Numbered from the stretch's first letter, positions 29,402-39,046 are shown. The stretch is 64,000 bases of DNA from CAIODY01 sp046051225 (GCA_046051225.1 JBJOOR010000010.1:75521-139520), one strand, 5' to 3'. Translations and numbers: made by a program. Notes: generated by a model from the letters alone, not told the origin.

Positions 29402-29494
29402 ATGAAAAAACTAATACTAGCATCGTTGTTTATTTCAATAGTATCATTCGAAATAAAAGTGAATCTGCAATGGATTCATCTTTTTAATAGGTAA
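29402..29494 (+). pseudogene. Truncated secreted-protein start (30 codons)
   Basis: The ATG at 29402 follows an A-rich leader and encodes MKKLILASLFISIVSF, a signal-peptide-like start, but a stop comes after 30 codons and no open continuation is seen in other frames. It is probably the remaining 5' end of a lost gene. A functional small peptide is possible but unsupported. Confidence 0.3.
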
Positions 29495-29582
29495 CTTATA
29501 CACCCTACCCTATTTTATACTTCTATTTTCCAAAAAATACTTTTTCGTTTTCTCAAAATTAGCATAGTCCCAATCAAAATTC

Positions 29583-29590
29583 TATTTTTG
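29583..29590 (+). promoter_or_regulatory. Candidate -7 element TATTTTTG of hutH-like gene
   Basis: TATTTTTG fits TAnnTTTG and lies 24 bp before the ATG. The -33 TTG is not evident. Confidence 0.45.
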
Positions 29591-29614
29591 TAAAAATAAA
29601 CCATCATCCATTCC

Positions 29615-31099
29615 ATGCAGTATATCAGCAACGAAAAATTAAGTATTGCTCAACTTCAACAACTTGTTTTATCGGATACAAAAATTGCTTTATCCGAAAA
29701 TACAATTCAACAAATTAAAAATTGCCGTAGCTTTTTAGAAAATAAATTGGCTGATAACAATCGCTTGTATTATGGTATCAATACAGGTTTTGGGTCGTTG
29801 TGCAATGTTCGAATCAATGAAAATGAATTAGAAGATTTGCAATACAAATTAGTGGTTTCAACTGCTTGTGGTATTGGTGATGAATTGCCATTGCATTTTG
29901 TAAAAATATTGTTGTTATTAAAAATTCAATCGTTAAGTTATGGTTATAGCGGCATTACAATAGAGGCAGTTCAATTGTTGGTTGATATGTATAATGAAGA
30001 TATGTTGCCATTGATATACAAACAAGGCTCATTGGGTGCTTCGGGCGATTTAGCTCCATTAGCACACATGGCTATGGCAATGATGGGCATTGGCGATTGC
30101 TTTTTAAAAGGCAAAAGAATAAAAGCTGTTGATGCATTAAAAGCTATCAATCAAAAGCCCATTATTTTAAAATCGAAAGAAGGATTGGCATTATTAAATG
30201 GAACTCAATTTATGAGTAGCCATGCGGTTTGGTGCTTGATGAAAGCCCATCGTTTAATTTATTTATCTGATTTAATTGCAGCTATTTCGGTTGAAGGATT
30301 TGATGCTAAATTAGAACCATTTACAGATACCATTCATAACATCCGCCCACATGCAGGGCAAATAAAAACTGCATTAAACATCAACGAATTTTTAAAAGAT
30401 AGCGAAATAATTGCACAAGAAAAACAGCATGTGCAAGACCCTTATAGTTTCCGTTGTGTGCCGCAAGTGCATGGTGCAAGCAAAGATGCAGTGGCTCATA
30501 TTACAAATGTGGTGGAAACCGAAATCAATTCGGTAACTGATAATCCAATTGTAGACCCAGCAAATGATAGAATAATTTCAGGCGGAAATTTTCATGGTCA
30601 GCCATTGGCAATTAATCTTGATTATTTGGCTATTGCTGTGGCTGAATTAGCAAATATTTCTGAACGTAGAACTTATCAAATGCTTAGCGGCGCAAGAAAT
30701 TTACCTGTGTTTTTGGTTGATAAACCTGGTTTAAATTGTGGTTTGATGATTCCTCAATACACTGCGGCTGCTTTGGTAAGCCAGAACAAACAATTGTGTA
30801 CACCTGCATCGGTGGATAGCATTGTAAGTTGCAATGGACAAGAAGACCATGTGAGCATGGGCGCAAATGCAGCTACCAAATGTGTAGATGTACTATTGAA
30901 TACAGAACGAGTTTTGGCCATTGAATTATTAACTGCAATGCAAGCTTTAGATTATCGCAAGCCATTAAAGAGTTCTGCAAAAATTGAAGCTATTAGAAAA
31001 TCATATCGTGAAGTAGTTCCATTCATTACCGAAGACAGAGTTTTTCATGATGACATGGTGAAGAGTGTTGAATTTATTCAGCAATTAATAATAGAATAA
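29615..31099 (+). CDS. Histidine ammonia-lyase family (MIO enzyme)
   Basis: The family removes ammonia from an aromatic amino acid using an MIO cofactor built from Ala-Ser-Gly. Residue numbers fall in register with Pseudomonas putida HutH: Tyr53 in YYGINTGFG, the MIO triad Ala142-Ser143-Gly144 in GSLGASGDLAPLA, NGTQ, YSFRCVPQVHGA, GGNFHGQPLA and GQEDHVSMG. The 494-residue length is usual. However, the substrate-contacting His83 of HutH is Thr83 here (VVSTACGIG), so histidine may not be the substrate. No hutU, hutI or hutG gene is close. I therefore withhold the name hutH. Confidence 0.88.
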   Translation: MQYISNEKLSIAQLQQLVLSDTKIALSENTIQQIKNCRSFLENKLADNNRLYYGINTGFGSLCNVRINENELEDLQYKLVVSTACGIGDELPLHFVKILLLLKIQSLSYGYSGITIEAVQLLVDMYNEDMLPLIYKQGSLGASGDLAPLAHMAMAMMGIGDCFLKGKRIKAVDALKAINQKPIILKSKEGLALLNGTQFMSSHAVWCLMKAHRLIYLSDLIAAISVEGFDAKLEPFTDTIHNIRPHAGQIKTALNINEFLKDSEIIAQEKQHVQDPYSFRCVPQVHGASKDAVAHITNVVETEINSVTDNPIVDPANDRIISGGNFHGQPLAINLDYLAIAVAELANISERRTYQMLSGARNLPVFLVDKPGLNCGLMIPQYTAAALVSQNKQLCTPASVDSIVSCNGQEDHVSMGANAATKCVDVLLNTERVLAIELLTAMQALDYRKPLKSSAKIEAIRKSYREVVPFITEDRVFHDDMVKSVEFIQQLIIE

Positions 31100-31310
31100 T
31101 GAGTTGCATTTAAAAATCTTATAATTGTTTATTAAAATTGTATAACACAATATTTTGAACATAAAAGCAGTTTTACAACCAATAAAATATTGAATTAATG
31201 CATAATGAAATTTGTTCTGCCATCAGAATAAAATAAATTGCATTATATTTTTCACCCATTAAACTTTTGTTGAAATTTAGTATCACATAAAGCCACAATA
31301 AATTCTTATA

Positions 31311-33674
31311 ATGAAATTAAAATCACTTTTTTTACCTGCATTTATCTTATTTTTTGTTTCCCAATCGTTTGCTCAATCTATTACCATCAATGGCTTTGTG
31401 AGCGATAGCACATCAGGCGAAAGATTAATTGGTGCTATCATTTTTGATAATATTAGCAAAGAAGGAACTACTACAAATAACTATGGCTATTATTCATTAA
31501 CCATTAAAAGCGATAAGGCAGATTTAATAATTAACTATTTGGGGTACAGAGGAAAACAAATTTTAGTAACGGGCAATGGTGCACACACTTTGCAAATTGA
31601 TATATCGAGAAGCGGAATGCTAAAAGAAGTAACCATCAAATCTAACAGAAATCAAATTCAACGTGAATCGCAAATGAGCAGTATTAATATTCCTATTGAA
31701 CAAATAAAAAAAATACCTGCATTAATGGGCGAAACTGATGTTCTAAAAGTATTACAATTATTACCAGGTGTATCAAAAGGAAGCGAAGGCGGAAGTGGTA
31801 TATATGTAAGAGGTGGCAGCCCCGACCAAAATTTGATTTTATTAGATGGTGTGCCCGTGTATAATGTAAATCATTTGTTCGGATTTTTTAGTGTGTTTAA
31901 TGGTGATGCGATTAACAACGTACAATTAATTAAAGGTGGCTTTCCAGCCCGTTATGGTGGCAGGCTTTCATCTGTAATTGATATCAGCATGAAAGATGGT
32001 AACAAAAATAAAATTCATGGCGATGGTGGTATAGGCTTAATATCATCAAGGCTTACTTTAGAAGGACCAATAAAAAATGAAAAAACTACTTTTTTAATAT
32101 CAGCTCGAAGAACTTATTTAGATTTATTCATGCGCCCAATATCTTATGCACTTACATCTGGGCAAGGCTCTACAGGATATTATTTTTATGATTTGAATGC
32201 AAAAATAAATCATAAATTTTCGGATAAAGACAGATTGTTTTTAAGTTCTTATATTGGTAAAGATAATTTTGGACTTACCACCAGCGATGCTTTTAACACC
32301 AGTACCAGCAAAGTAAAAGCTTATATTAAATGGGGTAATATTACTACCGCATTAAGATGGAATCATCTATTATCATCTAAAATGTTTGTAAATACAACCG
32401 CTACATTTAGCCAATATAAATTTGCTGTAGGTGCTAGCAATTCGCAAACAAACGGAACCACTACGCAAAATTTTAATTTTGATTATACATCTGGCATTCA
32501 GGATGTGGGGCTGAAAACTGATTTTGATTATTCGCCTATCAGCAAGCATCATATTAAATGGGGCAGCAATTGGACATATCATACTTTTACACCAGGTATC
32601 AATGCTATTCAATCTAGCAATAATGGCTCGGTTACTACAGATACAAGCTTTGGCAGTAGTAAAATTTACGCACATGAAGCTTATCTATATGCTGAAGATG
32701 ATTGGGAAATTACAACCAGAATAAAAGCAAATGTAGGTTTGCATGCATCAGCATTTGATGTAAAAAATACTTTTTATAAATCATTGCAGCCTCGTATTTC
32801 AACACGATATTTAATCAACGAAAAAACAAGCATCAAGGCTTCATATAGCGAAATGACACAGTATATGCATTTGCTATCAAATACTGGAATAGGCTTGCCG
32901 ACTGATTTGTGGGTACCTGCCACACCTAGTGTAAAACCACAACAAAGCAGCCAAGTGGCATTAGGCATTGCACATACATATAAAAACGATTTTGAATTAA
33001 GCTTTGAAACTTACTACAAATCAATGTGGAATGTAATTGAGTATCAAAATGGCGCTAGCTTTTTTGGTACTGCTGCCGATTGGCAAAATTTAGTAACCAA
33101 AGGCAAAGGAAATAGCTATGGTGGTGAATTTATGGTTCAAAAAAAATATGGCAGATTAACAGGTTGGATAGGTTATACACTAAGTTGGAGTAATAGACAA
33201 TTTGCTGATAAAAATAATGGTGTTCAATATCCATACAAATACGATCAACGTCATAATATTGCAATTGTAGCCAGTTATGAATTGAAGAAAAATATTGATG
33301 TAAGTGGTACTTGGGTTTATTCATCTGGCACTTCATTATCATTACCTACCGAAAGATATATGGCATTGCAGCAATCGTTTCCAAATCTTGCTTCATGGAG
33401 TCGTGGTACTTCTTCAGTTACATCTGTTGAAAATTTTCAACAAATCAATAATTTCAAAATGCCTTCGTATCATAGATTAGATGTGGGCATTAATTTTCAT
33501 AAGCATAAAAGCTGGGGCGAAAAAGTATACAATATTTCCATTTACAATGCCTACAATCACTTAAATGCATTTTTTATTTATCAAGGTACAGATAGCGTTA
33601 CGGGCGCTAACCAACTTAAAAAATTAGTTTTGTTTCCCATCATTCCATCATTTAGTATCAACTTTAAATTTTAA
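31311..33674 (+). CDS. TonB-dependent receptor with carboxypeptidase-like N-terminal domain
   Basis: This is an outer-membrane active transporter. It has a signal peptide ending QSFAQ, a carboxypeptidase-regulatory-like domain (about 22-105, with INGFVSDSTSGERLIGAII), a plug (about 115-230, with IYVRGGSPDQNLILLDGVPVY) and a beta-barrel to the terminal phenylalanine (INFKF). At 787 residues it is short compared with SusC proteins and belongs to the smaller receptors that pair with DUF4249 lipoproteins, as here: the next gene starts 6 bp downstream. The ligand is unknown. Confidence 0.93.
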   Translation: MKLKSLFLPAFILFFVSQSFAQSITINGFVSDSTSGERLIGAIIFDNISKEGTTTNNYGYYSLTIKSDKADLIINYLGYRGKQILVTGNGAHTLQIDISRSGMLKEVTIKSNRNQIQRESQMSSINIPIEQIKKIPALMGETDVLKVLQLLPGVSKGSEGGSGIYVRGGSPDQNLILLDGVPVYNVNHLFGFFSVFNGDAINNVQLIKGGFPARYGGRLSSVIDISMKDGNKNKIHGDGGIGLISSRLTLEGPIKNEKTTFLISARRTYLDLFMRPISYALTSGQGSTGYYFYDLNAKINHKFSDKDRLFLSSYIGKDNFGLTTSDAFNTSTSKVKAYIKWGNITTALRWNHLLSSKMFVNTTATFSQYKFAVGASNSQTNGTTTQNFNFDYTSGIQDVGLKTDFDYSPISKHHIKWGSNWTYHTFTPGINAIQSSNNGSVTTDTSFGSSKIYAHEAYLYAEDDWEITTRIKANVGLHASAFDVKNTFYKSLQPRISTRYLINEKTSIKASYSEMTQYMHLLSNTGIGLPTDLWVPATPSVKPQQSSQVALGIAHTYKNDFELSFETYYKSMWNVIEYQNGASFFGTAADWQNLVTKGKGNSYGGEFMVQKKYGRLTGWIGYTLSWSNRQFADKNNGVQYPYKYDQRHNIAIVASYELKKNIDVSGTWVYSSGTSLSLPTERYMALQQSFPNLASWSRGTSSVTSVENFQQINNFKMPSYHRLDVGINFHKHKSWGEKVYNISIYNAYNHLNAFFIYQGTDSVTGANQLKKLVLFPIIPSFSINFKF

Positions 33675-33679
33675 TAAAA

Positions 33680-34600
33680 ATGAAAAAATATTTTTTGAAA
33701 TTCAGTATCGTTTGTTGCTCATCCATACTACTTTTTTCATGTCAGAAAAATGTAAATATTACAGTAGATGCTAAATACACAAAGCAATTATTAGTGCTTA
33801 ATTCTGTATTACAACCCGATTCGAATGCAACTATTCAAGTTAGTAAAAGTGTATCAGCCATAGGCACTGATGCCCCATCTGTAGTAACCGATGCCACAGT
33901 TGATTTATGGGAAAATGGAAAGTTTTTAATGAATTGCAGCCATATTGGTAATGGAATTTATTCAGCAAATTACAAACCATTAGCTAATCATGAATATACA
34001 TTTAAAGCGCATGAAACTGGAATGACTGATGTGGATGGAAGCAGCAGCATTCCTACAAATACACCCATTACCATTACCAGCATCGACTCGGTAAACGAGG
34101 ATATTGTATTGCAATTAAACGACCCATCTGATGCTAATTATTATACATTTGAATTAACCGCAATTGATACTACAGGCTATTCAACATCTATTCTACTATA
34201 TACCGACAACTCAATGCTTTTAGATAATAGTAAAAGCCCTGTATTTTCATTTGGCCGACATGGAAATAAAAAATTACATCGTATTCCTAATTATATAAGC
34301 GACCAATTATTTAATGGTCAAAGCAATTCATTTGTACTTTCATTTAATACAAATAATAATTCGCATGGTGGACATGGCGGTCCGCCACCACCTATTAGCA
34401 ATAATACATTACCATCGGGAACTTACGTTTTAAAAGTAACCAATGTATCAAGCCAAATTTATAAATATTTTAAAACCGTAGATGGTGCTTTAAATCCAAA
34501 TCCATTTGCCGAACCAACACAAATATTTTCAAATATCAATAATGGATTGGGTGTGATTGGTAGTAGAAATTCGCAAATTTTCACATTGTTAAAAAAGTAA
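33680..34600 (+). CDS. DUF4249 family outer-membrane lipoprotein
   Basis: The lipoprotein signal has lipobox LLFSC with Cys21. The mature part fits DUF4249: an early KQLLVLNSVLQPDSNATIQVSKS strand pair, TDATVDLWENGKF, the HEYTFKA segment and a C-terminal GVIGSRN motif. DUF4249 proteins sit beside TonB-dependent receptors and probably act as surface partners, by analogy with SusD. At 306 residues it is somewhat shorter than average. A Gly-His-rich stretch (NNNSHGGHGGPPPP) lies near residue 230. It forms a two-gene operon with the receptor. Confidence 0.85.
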   Translation: MKKYFLKFSIVCCSSILLFSCQKNVNITVDAKYTKQLLVLNSVLQPDSNATIQVSKSVSAIGTDAPSVVTDATVDLWENGKFLMNCSHIGNGIYSANYKPLANHEYTFKAHETGMTDVDGSSSIPTNTPITITSIDSVNEDIVLQLNDPSDANYYTFELTAIDTTGYSTSILLYTDNSMLLDNSKSPVFSFGRHGNKKLHRIPNYISDQLFNGQSNSFVLSFNTNNNSHGGHGGPPPPISNNTLPSGTYVLKVTNVSSQIYKYFKTVDGALNPNPFAEPTQIFSNINNGLGVIGSRNSQIFTLLKK

Positions 34601-34630
34601 ATTAATGGGTAAATGCCTTTAGATAAAAGG

Positions 34631-34918
34631 CTAATTCCGCTTTCTACTTTCGGCTTTTTGTAGTTGTCGTTTTATAATTAAATCGGCTAAGATTTCAGCA
34701 GCATTTATTTTTGAAAGTGCTTCCATTGCTTGGTTTTCGGCAATATCAATTCGATATAAAATATGCCACAATTTTTCGGGATTGGTGTTTATTAAATGTG
34801 CAATTTCTTGTTGCAACCAAATGGTAATTTTACTCCATTCATCATGCTGTTCAATTGATAAATCAAACCATTTATTGATGGCATCTTTTGGCGATTCGTT
34901 CCATTCATCGTTTTCCAT
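34631..34918 (-). CDS. Small hypothetical cytoplasmic protein
   Basis: The 95-residue protein is acidic at the N-terminus and mostly helical, with WHILYRIDIAENQAMEAL in the middle and a basic C-terminus (KRQLQKAESRKRN). It has no signal peptide or known motif. It is transcribed alone, convergent with the DUF4249 gene, from which a weak GCCTTT/AAAGGC hairpin (34615-34631) separates it. The ATG at 34918 follows a reasonable A/T-rich leader. Confidence 0.55.
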   Translation of the reverse strand: MENDEWNESPKDAINKWFDLSIEQHDEWSKITIWLQQEIAHLINTNPEKLWHILYRIDIAENQAMEALSKINAAEILADLIIKRQLQKAESRKRN

Positions 34919-34986
34919 TGTATAAAATTAATGGTTTATGTTTTTAAATTTGTGAAAAATTAAATCCCTTGAAATTTTATTTCAGT

Positions 34987-36366
34987 ATGACAATAGACTT
35001 CTTCGAAAAATGCTTGTTGATGACCTCATCTTTATCTTCTCCTATAAAGAAGAATGGTATTTTTCGAAGATGTCTATTAGTTATAATTGTTAGCGTCCTG
35101 ACTTTTAATCCTTCATTTTCTCAACGAAAAATCAGAAATCACTTTTTCAAGCAACGTTCGTTTGAAAAATATTTATATGCTACAATGCCCGAATTTAAAG
35201 CCTTATTAGATTCGCCATCTGTTTACCGAACGCAAATTTATTTCAGTAAAATTACAAGAGACAAAAATGGGAAAGTGAAATTCACTGATTATCATTTCAA
35301 AAAACATGATTTGTATTATTACCCAGCAAGTTGTGTGAAATTGCCCGTGATTATTAACGCATTAGTTAAATTTAACGGAAGGAAACTCTCTCTTCAAAAT
35401 AAATTATTTATTCAAGATAGCACATACTGTGGTTTTGCAGGACAAACAGAAATTCAAAACGGATGGTATTTTAAAGATTATATTAAACGAATGTTAGTAG
35501 TTAGTAATAACATTTGCTTTAACCCTATTTTCGATTTTATTTCTAAACACAATTGTAAATCGCCATTTTCAAATACGCCTACAATTTACCAGCGATTCAA
35601 TTTTCATTGTAACGATAGCAGTTTATATAAGAGTTACCCGTTTGTTGTGAAAGATGATTCAGGAAAAATTATTTATTCTGAACCTATGAAAGAATATGAC
35701 TATCAAAATTTTTTAGATACTTCATGGGCTAAAGCAGGATTGAGATATTTAAACAATAAAGATTCTTTAATTAATCATCCAAAATCGTTTTCCAAATCTA
35801 ATTTTTATGATTTAATAAGATTGCACGAAATCATTAAGAATATTACTGCGGATGAATTTGTGTTTATTGAAAATGAAAACAGAAATTTCCTTTTAAAATA
35901 CATGAGCATTTATCCATCCGAATGCCGCCATCCTGCTTATGATTCAAAAGAATATCCTGATAATTGGGGCAAATATTTATTGATTGGAGATGATACAAAT
36001 TTTCATAAAAGCATTCCGATTCAACAATTACCAACCCTCTCTATAGGAGAGGGTAAGGGTGAGGTTATCAAAGAGAAATTGTTGAATTGGAATGATGACA
36101 GCATCCGCATCTTCAACAAAGTAGGCATGGCGTATGGTTTTTTAACCGATTGTGCATACATAGTTGATTATAAAAATCAAGTAGAATTTATTGTTTCAGC
36201 TTCTGTTTTTGTAGATAGAGATGGCACTTTAAACGATGGTAAATATGCTTACAAAGAAATCGGCTTACCATTTTTAGGTAAGTTGGGAAGAGTATTAATG
36301 CAACATGAATTAAAACACAAAAGAAAGAGTAAATTTGCAGCGCAAAGAATAGAATACACGGACTAA
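34987..36366 (+). CDS. Exported class A beta-lactamase-like serine hydrolase
   Basis: The fold is indicated by three active-site motifs: YYPASCVKLPV (SxxK, Ser115 and Lys118), MLVVSNNICFN (SxN) and NKVGMAYGF (KxG). Such proteins bind or cleave beta-lactam-like or peptide substrates; with SNN and KVG in place of SDN and KTG, real beta-lactamase activity is doubtful. ATG at 34987 gives a 459-residue protein with a hydrophobic core and SFSQ cleavage site at about 45. The start region lies in a long inverted repeat and a second palindrome sits near residue 350, so two repeat elements appear to be part of the coding sequence. Confidence 0.75.
   Translation: MTIDFFEKCLLMTSSLSSPIKKNGIFRRCLLVIIVSVLTFNPSFSQRKIRNHFFKQRSFEKYLYATMPEFKALLDSPSVYRTQIYFSKITRDKNGKVKFTDYHFKKHDLYYYPASCVKLPVIINALVKFNGRKLSLQNKLFIQDSTYCGFAGQTEIQNGWYFKDYIKRMLVVSNNICFNPIFDFISKHNCKSPFSNTPTIYQRFNFHCNDSSLYKSYPFVVKDDSGKIIYSEPMKEYDYQNFLDTSWAKAGLRYLNNKDSLINHPKSFSKSNFYDLIRLHEIIKNITADEFVFIENENRNFLLKYMSIYPSECRHPAYDSKEYPDNWGKYLLIGDDTNFHKSIPIQQLPTLSIGEGKGEVIKEKLLNWNDDSIRIFNKVGMAYGFLTDCAYIVDYKNQVEFIVSASVFVDRDGTLNDGKYAYKEIGLPFLGKLGRVLMQHELKHKRKSKFAAQRIEYTD
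34992..35078. repeat. Long inverted repeat across the N-terminal codons
   Basis: The arm 34992-35013 (AATAGACTTCTTCGAAAAAT...) pairs with 35057-35078 at 20 of 22 positions, with a 43-nt loop. It covers the codons just after the ATG and resembles a small MITE-like or dispersed hairpin element. No second copy is visible in this window. Confidence 0.75.
36035..36066. repeat. CCCTCTC palindromic element inside the serine hydrolase gene
   Basis: Arms CCCTCTC (36035-36041) and GAGAGGG (36047-36053) flank TATAG and are followed by a G-rich tail. It encodes TLSIGEGKGEV in frame. The sequence resembles a palindromic repeat often scattered in Bacteroidota genomes (from memory, not searched). Confidence 0.6.
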
Positions 36367-36440
36367 TGAGCCAATATAATTTGCAAATAAAAACACCAAT
36401 TTTATAACAGAATTAAGTACAATTAGATTAAATTAAAAGA

Positions 36441-37595
36441 ATGACAAAATCGATTTATATGTTTTTGATACTCACTTTTTATATGTTGAGTTGTGGGCAA
36501 AATAATTCTGCTCAAAATGCTGATTCTACAAAATCAAAAAAAGATACAACCATTGTAAATAGTGCATCTGATGGTAAATTTAATCGAATAGCTCGTTACT
36601 GGAGTGGTTTGCACGATGCTGAAAATATTGAGTTAGAAAAATTTAGCGAATGGAAAAATTATTCTAAAAATTTAGATTCATCATTTGCAAAATTGGATAG
36701 AAGAAAATTTACAGTAATTAATAATTGGTCGAAAACAGAATTGAAATCTGTAAACGAAAAAATAAATACAGTTTTTTATCCTTTCAGTGGTCCCGATTTT
36801 TATTATGCCAATAACTTTTTTCCTGATGCTAAACGCTATATTATGGTGGGCTTAGAGCCAATAGGCGATGCAAAAAAATTAGAAAAATTAAATGATACCT
36901 CATTAAATAATTATTTGAAACAAATTCAAAATTCATTGTATGCTATTACCAATTATGGTTTTTTTAGAACCGTAGCAATGAAAGAAAATTTTAATAAAGA
37001 AAACTTAAATGGAATGTTGCCATTGCTTTATATTTTTTCAACCCGTAGAGGGTATGAACTACAATCATTGCAACGCATTACATTAAATGATGATGGGAGC
37101 GAAAAGCCTTACCAAAAAGGGGATTCGATAGAAATTAAGAAAAAAATAAAAGGTGTAAAAATTACTTTAGTTAAAAATAACAAGCAACAAATATTATATT
37201 ACTTCTCGTTCGATTTATCAAATTCAAATTATAAAAATCATCTTGAATTTGAAAAATTTGTGTTGGCTCAAAAAGATTTTACAACCTATTTAAAAGCTGC
37301 AAGTTGCTTAATGCATAAACCATACTTTAGTAATGTTCGAAGTTTAATTTTAAACAATGCAACTGATGTATTGCAAGATGATAGCGGTATTCCAGTAAAA
37401 TTTTTCGAATCAAGTAAATGGAATGTACAATTATATGGTTCGTATAATGGTGTAATTAGTTTGTTTAATGGCGATGAACAACCTGAATTGAAAGCTTTGT
37501 ATAAAGATTCGAGCAAAGTAAAAAACTTGCCATTTGGTACAGGTTATAAATTCAATAAAGGCACTTCTAATTTACAATTAGCCACTAAAAAATAA
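36441..37595 (+). CDS. Hypothetical lipoprotein
   Basis: The 384-residue protein has a lipoprotein signal with the lipobox MLSCG (Cys18) followed by a low-complexity Asn/Ser/Lys linker. The mature domain (about 45-380) contains ARYWSGLHDAE, FYPFSGPDFYYANNFFPDAKRYIMVGLEP and an FNGDEQPELKALY C-terminal segment. I do not know the family; the long FYPFSGPDFYY motif looks conserved-type rather than random. It is transcribed alone and ends two bases before the convergent DUF58 gene, so the two transcripts must overlap. Confidence 0.6.
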   Translation: MTKSIYMFLILTFYMLSCGQNNSAQNADSTKSKKDTTIVNSASDGKFNRIARYWSGLHDAENIELEKFSEWKNYSKNLDSSFAKLDRRKFTVINNWSKTELKSVNEKINTVFYPFSGPDFYYANNFFPDAKRYIMVGLEPIGDAKKLEKLNDTSLNNYLKQIQNSLYAITNYGFFRTVAMKENFNKENLNGMLPLLYIFSTRRGYELQSLQRITLNDDGSEKPYQKGDSIEIKKKIKGVKITLVKNNKQQILYYFSFDLSNSNYKNHLEFEKFVLAQKDFTTYLKAASCLMHKPYFSNVRSLILNNATDVLQDDSGIPVKFFESSKWNVQLYGSYNGVISLFNGDEQPELKALYKDSSKVKNLPFGTGYKFNKGTSNLQLATKK

Positions 37596-37597
37596 TT

Positions 37598-38953
37598 TTA
37601 CAAACTTCTACTGGCTTTTAATTGCATATATTTATTCAACGTTGCAATGCTTAACTCTTCGGGTTTTGTAATGATAGATTGAATACCATATTGATTTAAT
37701 TCTTTTAAAATCTGCTTCTTTTCATCCAACATTGTGGCTGCAATTGTGGTGTCATAAATACCTCTTAAATCACTTACTTTTTCGTTGGCATAGCTTGATA
37801 TTTCGGTGTTTTCAAAAAATATAACTACCAGCAAATGCAATCTGTTCATGCTTCTTAACACAGGCAACACCCTTTGCAAAGCATAACTACTTTCAAAATT
37901 GGTGAATAAAAAAAGCATACTTCTGCCATGTATAAAATTTCTTACTGTGTTATACATCAATTCAAAATCGGCTTCTAATTCTGTTTCTTTTTCGTTATAC
38001 AATAGCTCATTCATTTTATGAAGCTGATGTATTTTTCGTTCGGCTTTTAACTTAGTATGAATGGCATTACTAAATGTAATCAAGCCCACTTTATCTTGTT
38101 TTTTTACTGCCACATTAGCTATAGCCAAAACTGCATTAATGCTATAATCCAACAAACTTAATCCGCCAAAAGGCATCAACATATTTCGGCTTTTATCAAC
38201 AATAAAATAAACCTGTTGCGATTTTTCATCTTCGTATTGGTCAATCATCAACTTATTCATTTTGCCTGTTGCTTTCCAATTCAAATGACGGTAATCATCG
38301 CCATGAACATAATTTTTTATTTGTTCAAATTCATAACTTGTTCCTATTCGGCGTTGCTTTTTAGTGCCCTCTAACGCTTGTGTACGCTGCATACTTAACA
38401 ATTCAATTTTTTTCATTTGCAATACAGATGGATAACAAGCCACATCCTTTGTATTCACTATTACAATTCTGCGTTCAGCTAATTTCAAAAAACTATTGAT
38501 GAATAAATAGGTGGATGGAAATGTATAAATGCCACGTTCGTTTGGCAAAATATAATAGGGAAATTTTTGTAGTTGATTGTTATCAAATATTTTGGCAATA
38601 GAAAAATTTCGTATCTGCAATTGTTCGGGCAATGTATCATGAATACGAATACCAAGGCGGATAGATGACAAATTTTCAATTAATAATTCAATTAAATTAT
38701 TATCGCCCAACGACAATACTTTTGGTGTATTTCTATCTATTTCAATTTTTATTTTTGGATTAAATAAAATAAAAAAATCGACTAATGTGGTGATTAATAG
38801 TAAGCCTAAAACTACTTGTGCTACAACAAATATAACGGGTAAAAAAAATGAAACCACAAACAATAATGCAGCAAAGCCAATGGCTATAAAAAAAAATCGG
38901 GTAAGAAAAATATCTTTAAACAAAAGGAAAAAAATTTGATTGTGCGATTTCAA
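37598..38953 (-). CDS. DUF58 domain protein (vWA-like), membrane-bound
   Basis: The 451-residue protein has two hydrophobic segments near the N-terminus (about 15-35 and 40-62), a beta-rich region, then DUF58 with EFEQIKNYVHGDDYRHLNWKATGKMNKLMI and a vWA-like part with FIVDKSRNMLM. DUF58 proteins usually work with MoxR ATPases in envelope stress or assembly of surface complexes. A MoxR gene lies at 49.7 kb, not beside it. No in-frame ATG precedes the hydrophobic segment, and TTG at 38953 yields MKSHNQIFFLLF. Confidence 0.85.
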   Translation of the reverse strand: MKSHNQIFFLLFKDIFLTRFFFIAIGFAALLFVVSFFLPVIFVVAQVVLGLLLITTLVDFFILFNPKIKIEIDRNTPKVLSLGDNNLIELLIENLSSIRLGIRIHDTLPEQLQIRNFSIAKIFDNNQLQKFPYYILPNERGIYTFPSTYLFINSFLKLAERRIVIVNTKDVACYPSVLQMKKIELLSMQRTQALEGTKKQRRIGTSYEFEQIKNYVHGDDYRHLNWKATGKMNKLMIDQYEDEKSQQVYFIVDKSRNMLMPFGGLSLLDYSINAVLAIANVAVKKQDKVGLITFSNAIHTKLKAERKIHQLHKMNELLYNEKETELEADFELMYNTVRNFIHGRSMLFLFTNFESSYALQRVLPVLRSMNRLHLLVVIFFENTEISSYANEKVSDLRGIYDTTIAATMLDEKKQILKELNQYGIQSIITKPEELSIATLNKYMQLKASRSL

Positions 38954-38996
38954 AAATAGTAAATTTTGAAATCAGATTTTGTAAGATTTTCAAAAC

Positions 38997-39028
38997 AAAA
39001 AAAGGAAGCCAATCAGCTTCCTTTTTTT
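38997..39028 (-). terminator. Rho-independent terminator of pyrG
   Basis: A 13-bp stem containing GGAAGC/GCTTCC (38997-39009 with 39016-39028) has a 6-nt loop and A/T flanks giving a U-tract on the minus strand, 18 bp after the pyrG stop. Confidence 0.9.
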
Positions 39029-39046
39029 ATGTACTTTAATAAAAAA

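Noticed and set aside
34615..34631. GCCTTT/AAAGGC hairpin as terminator of the TonB receptor operon
   Set aside because: The stem is only 6 bp without a following T-run, so the evidence is too weak for a separate call.
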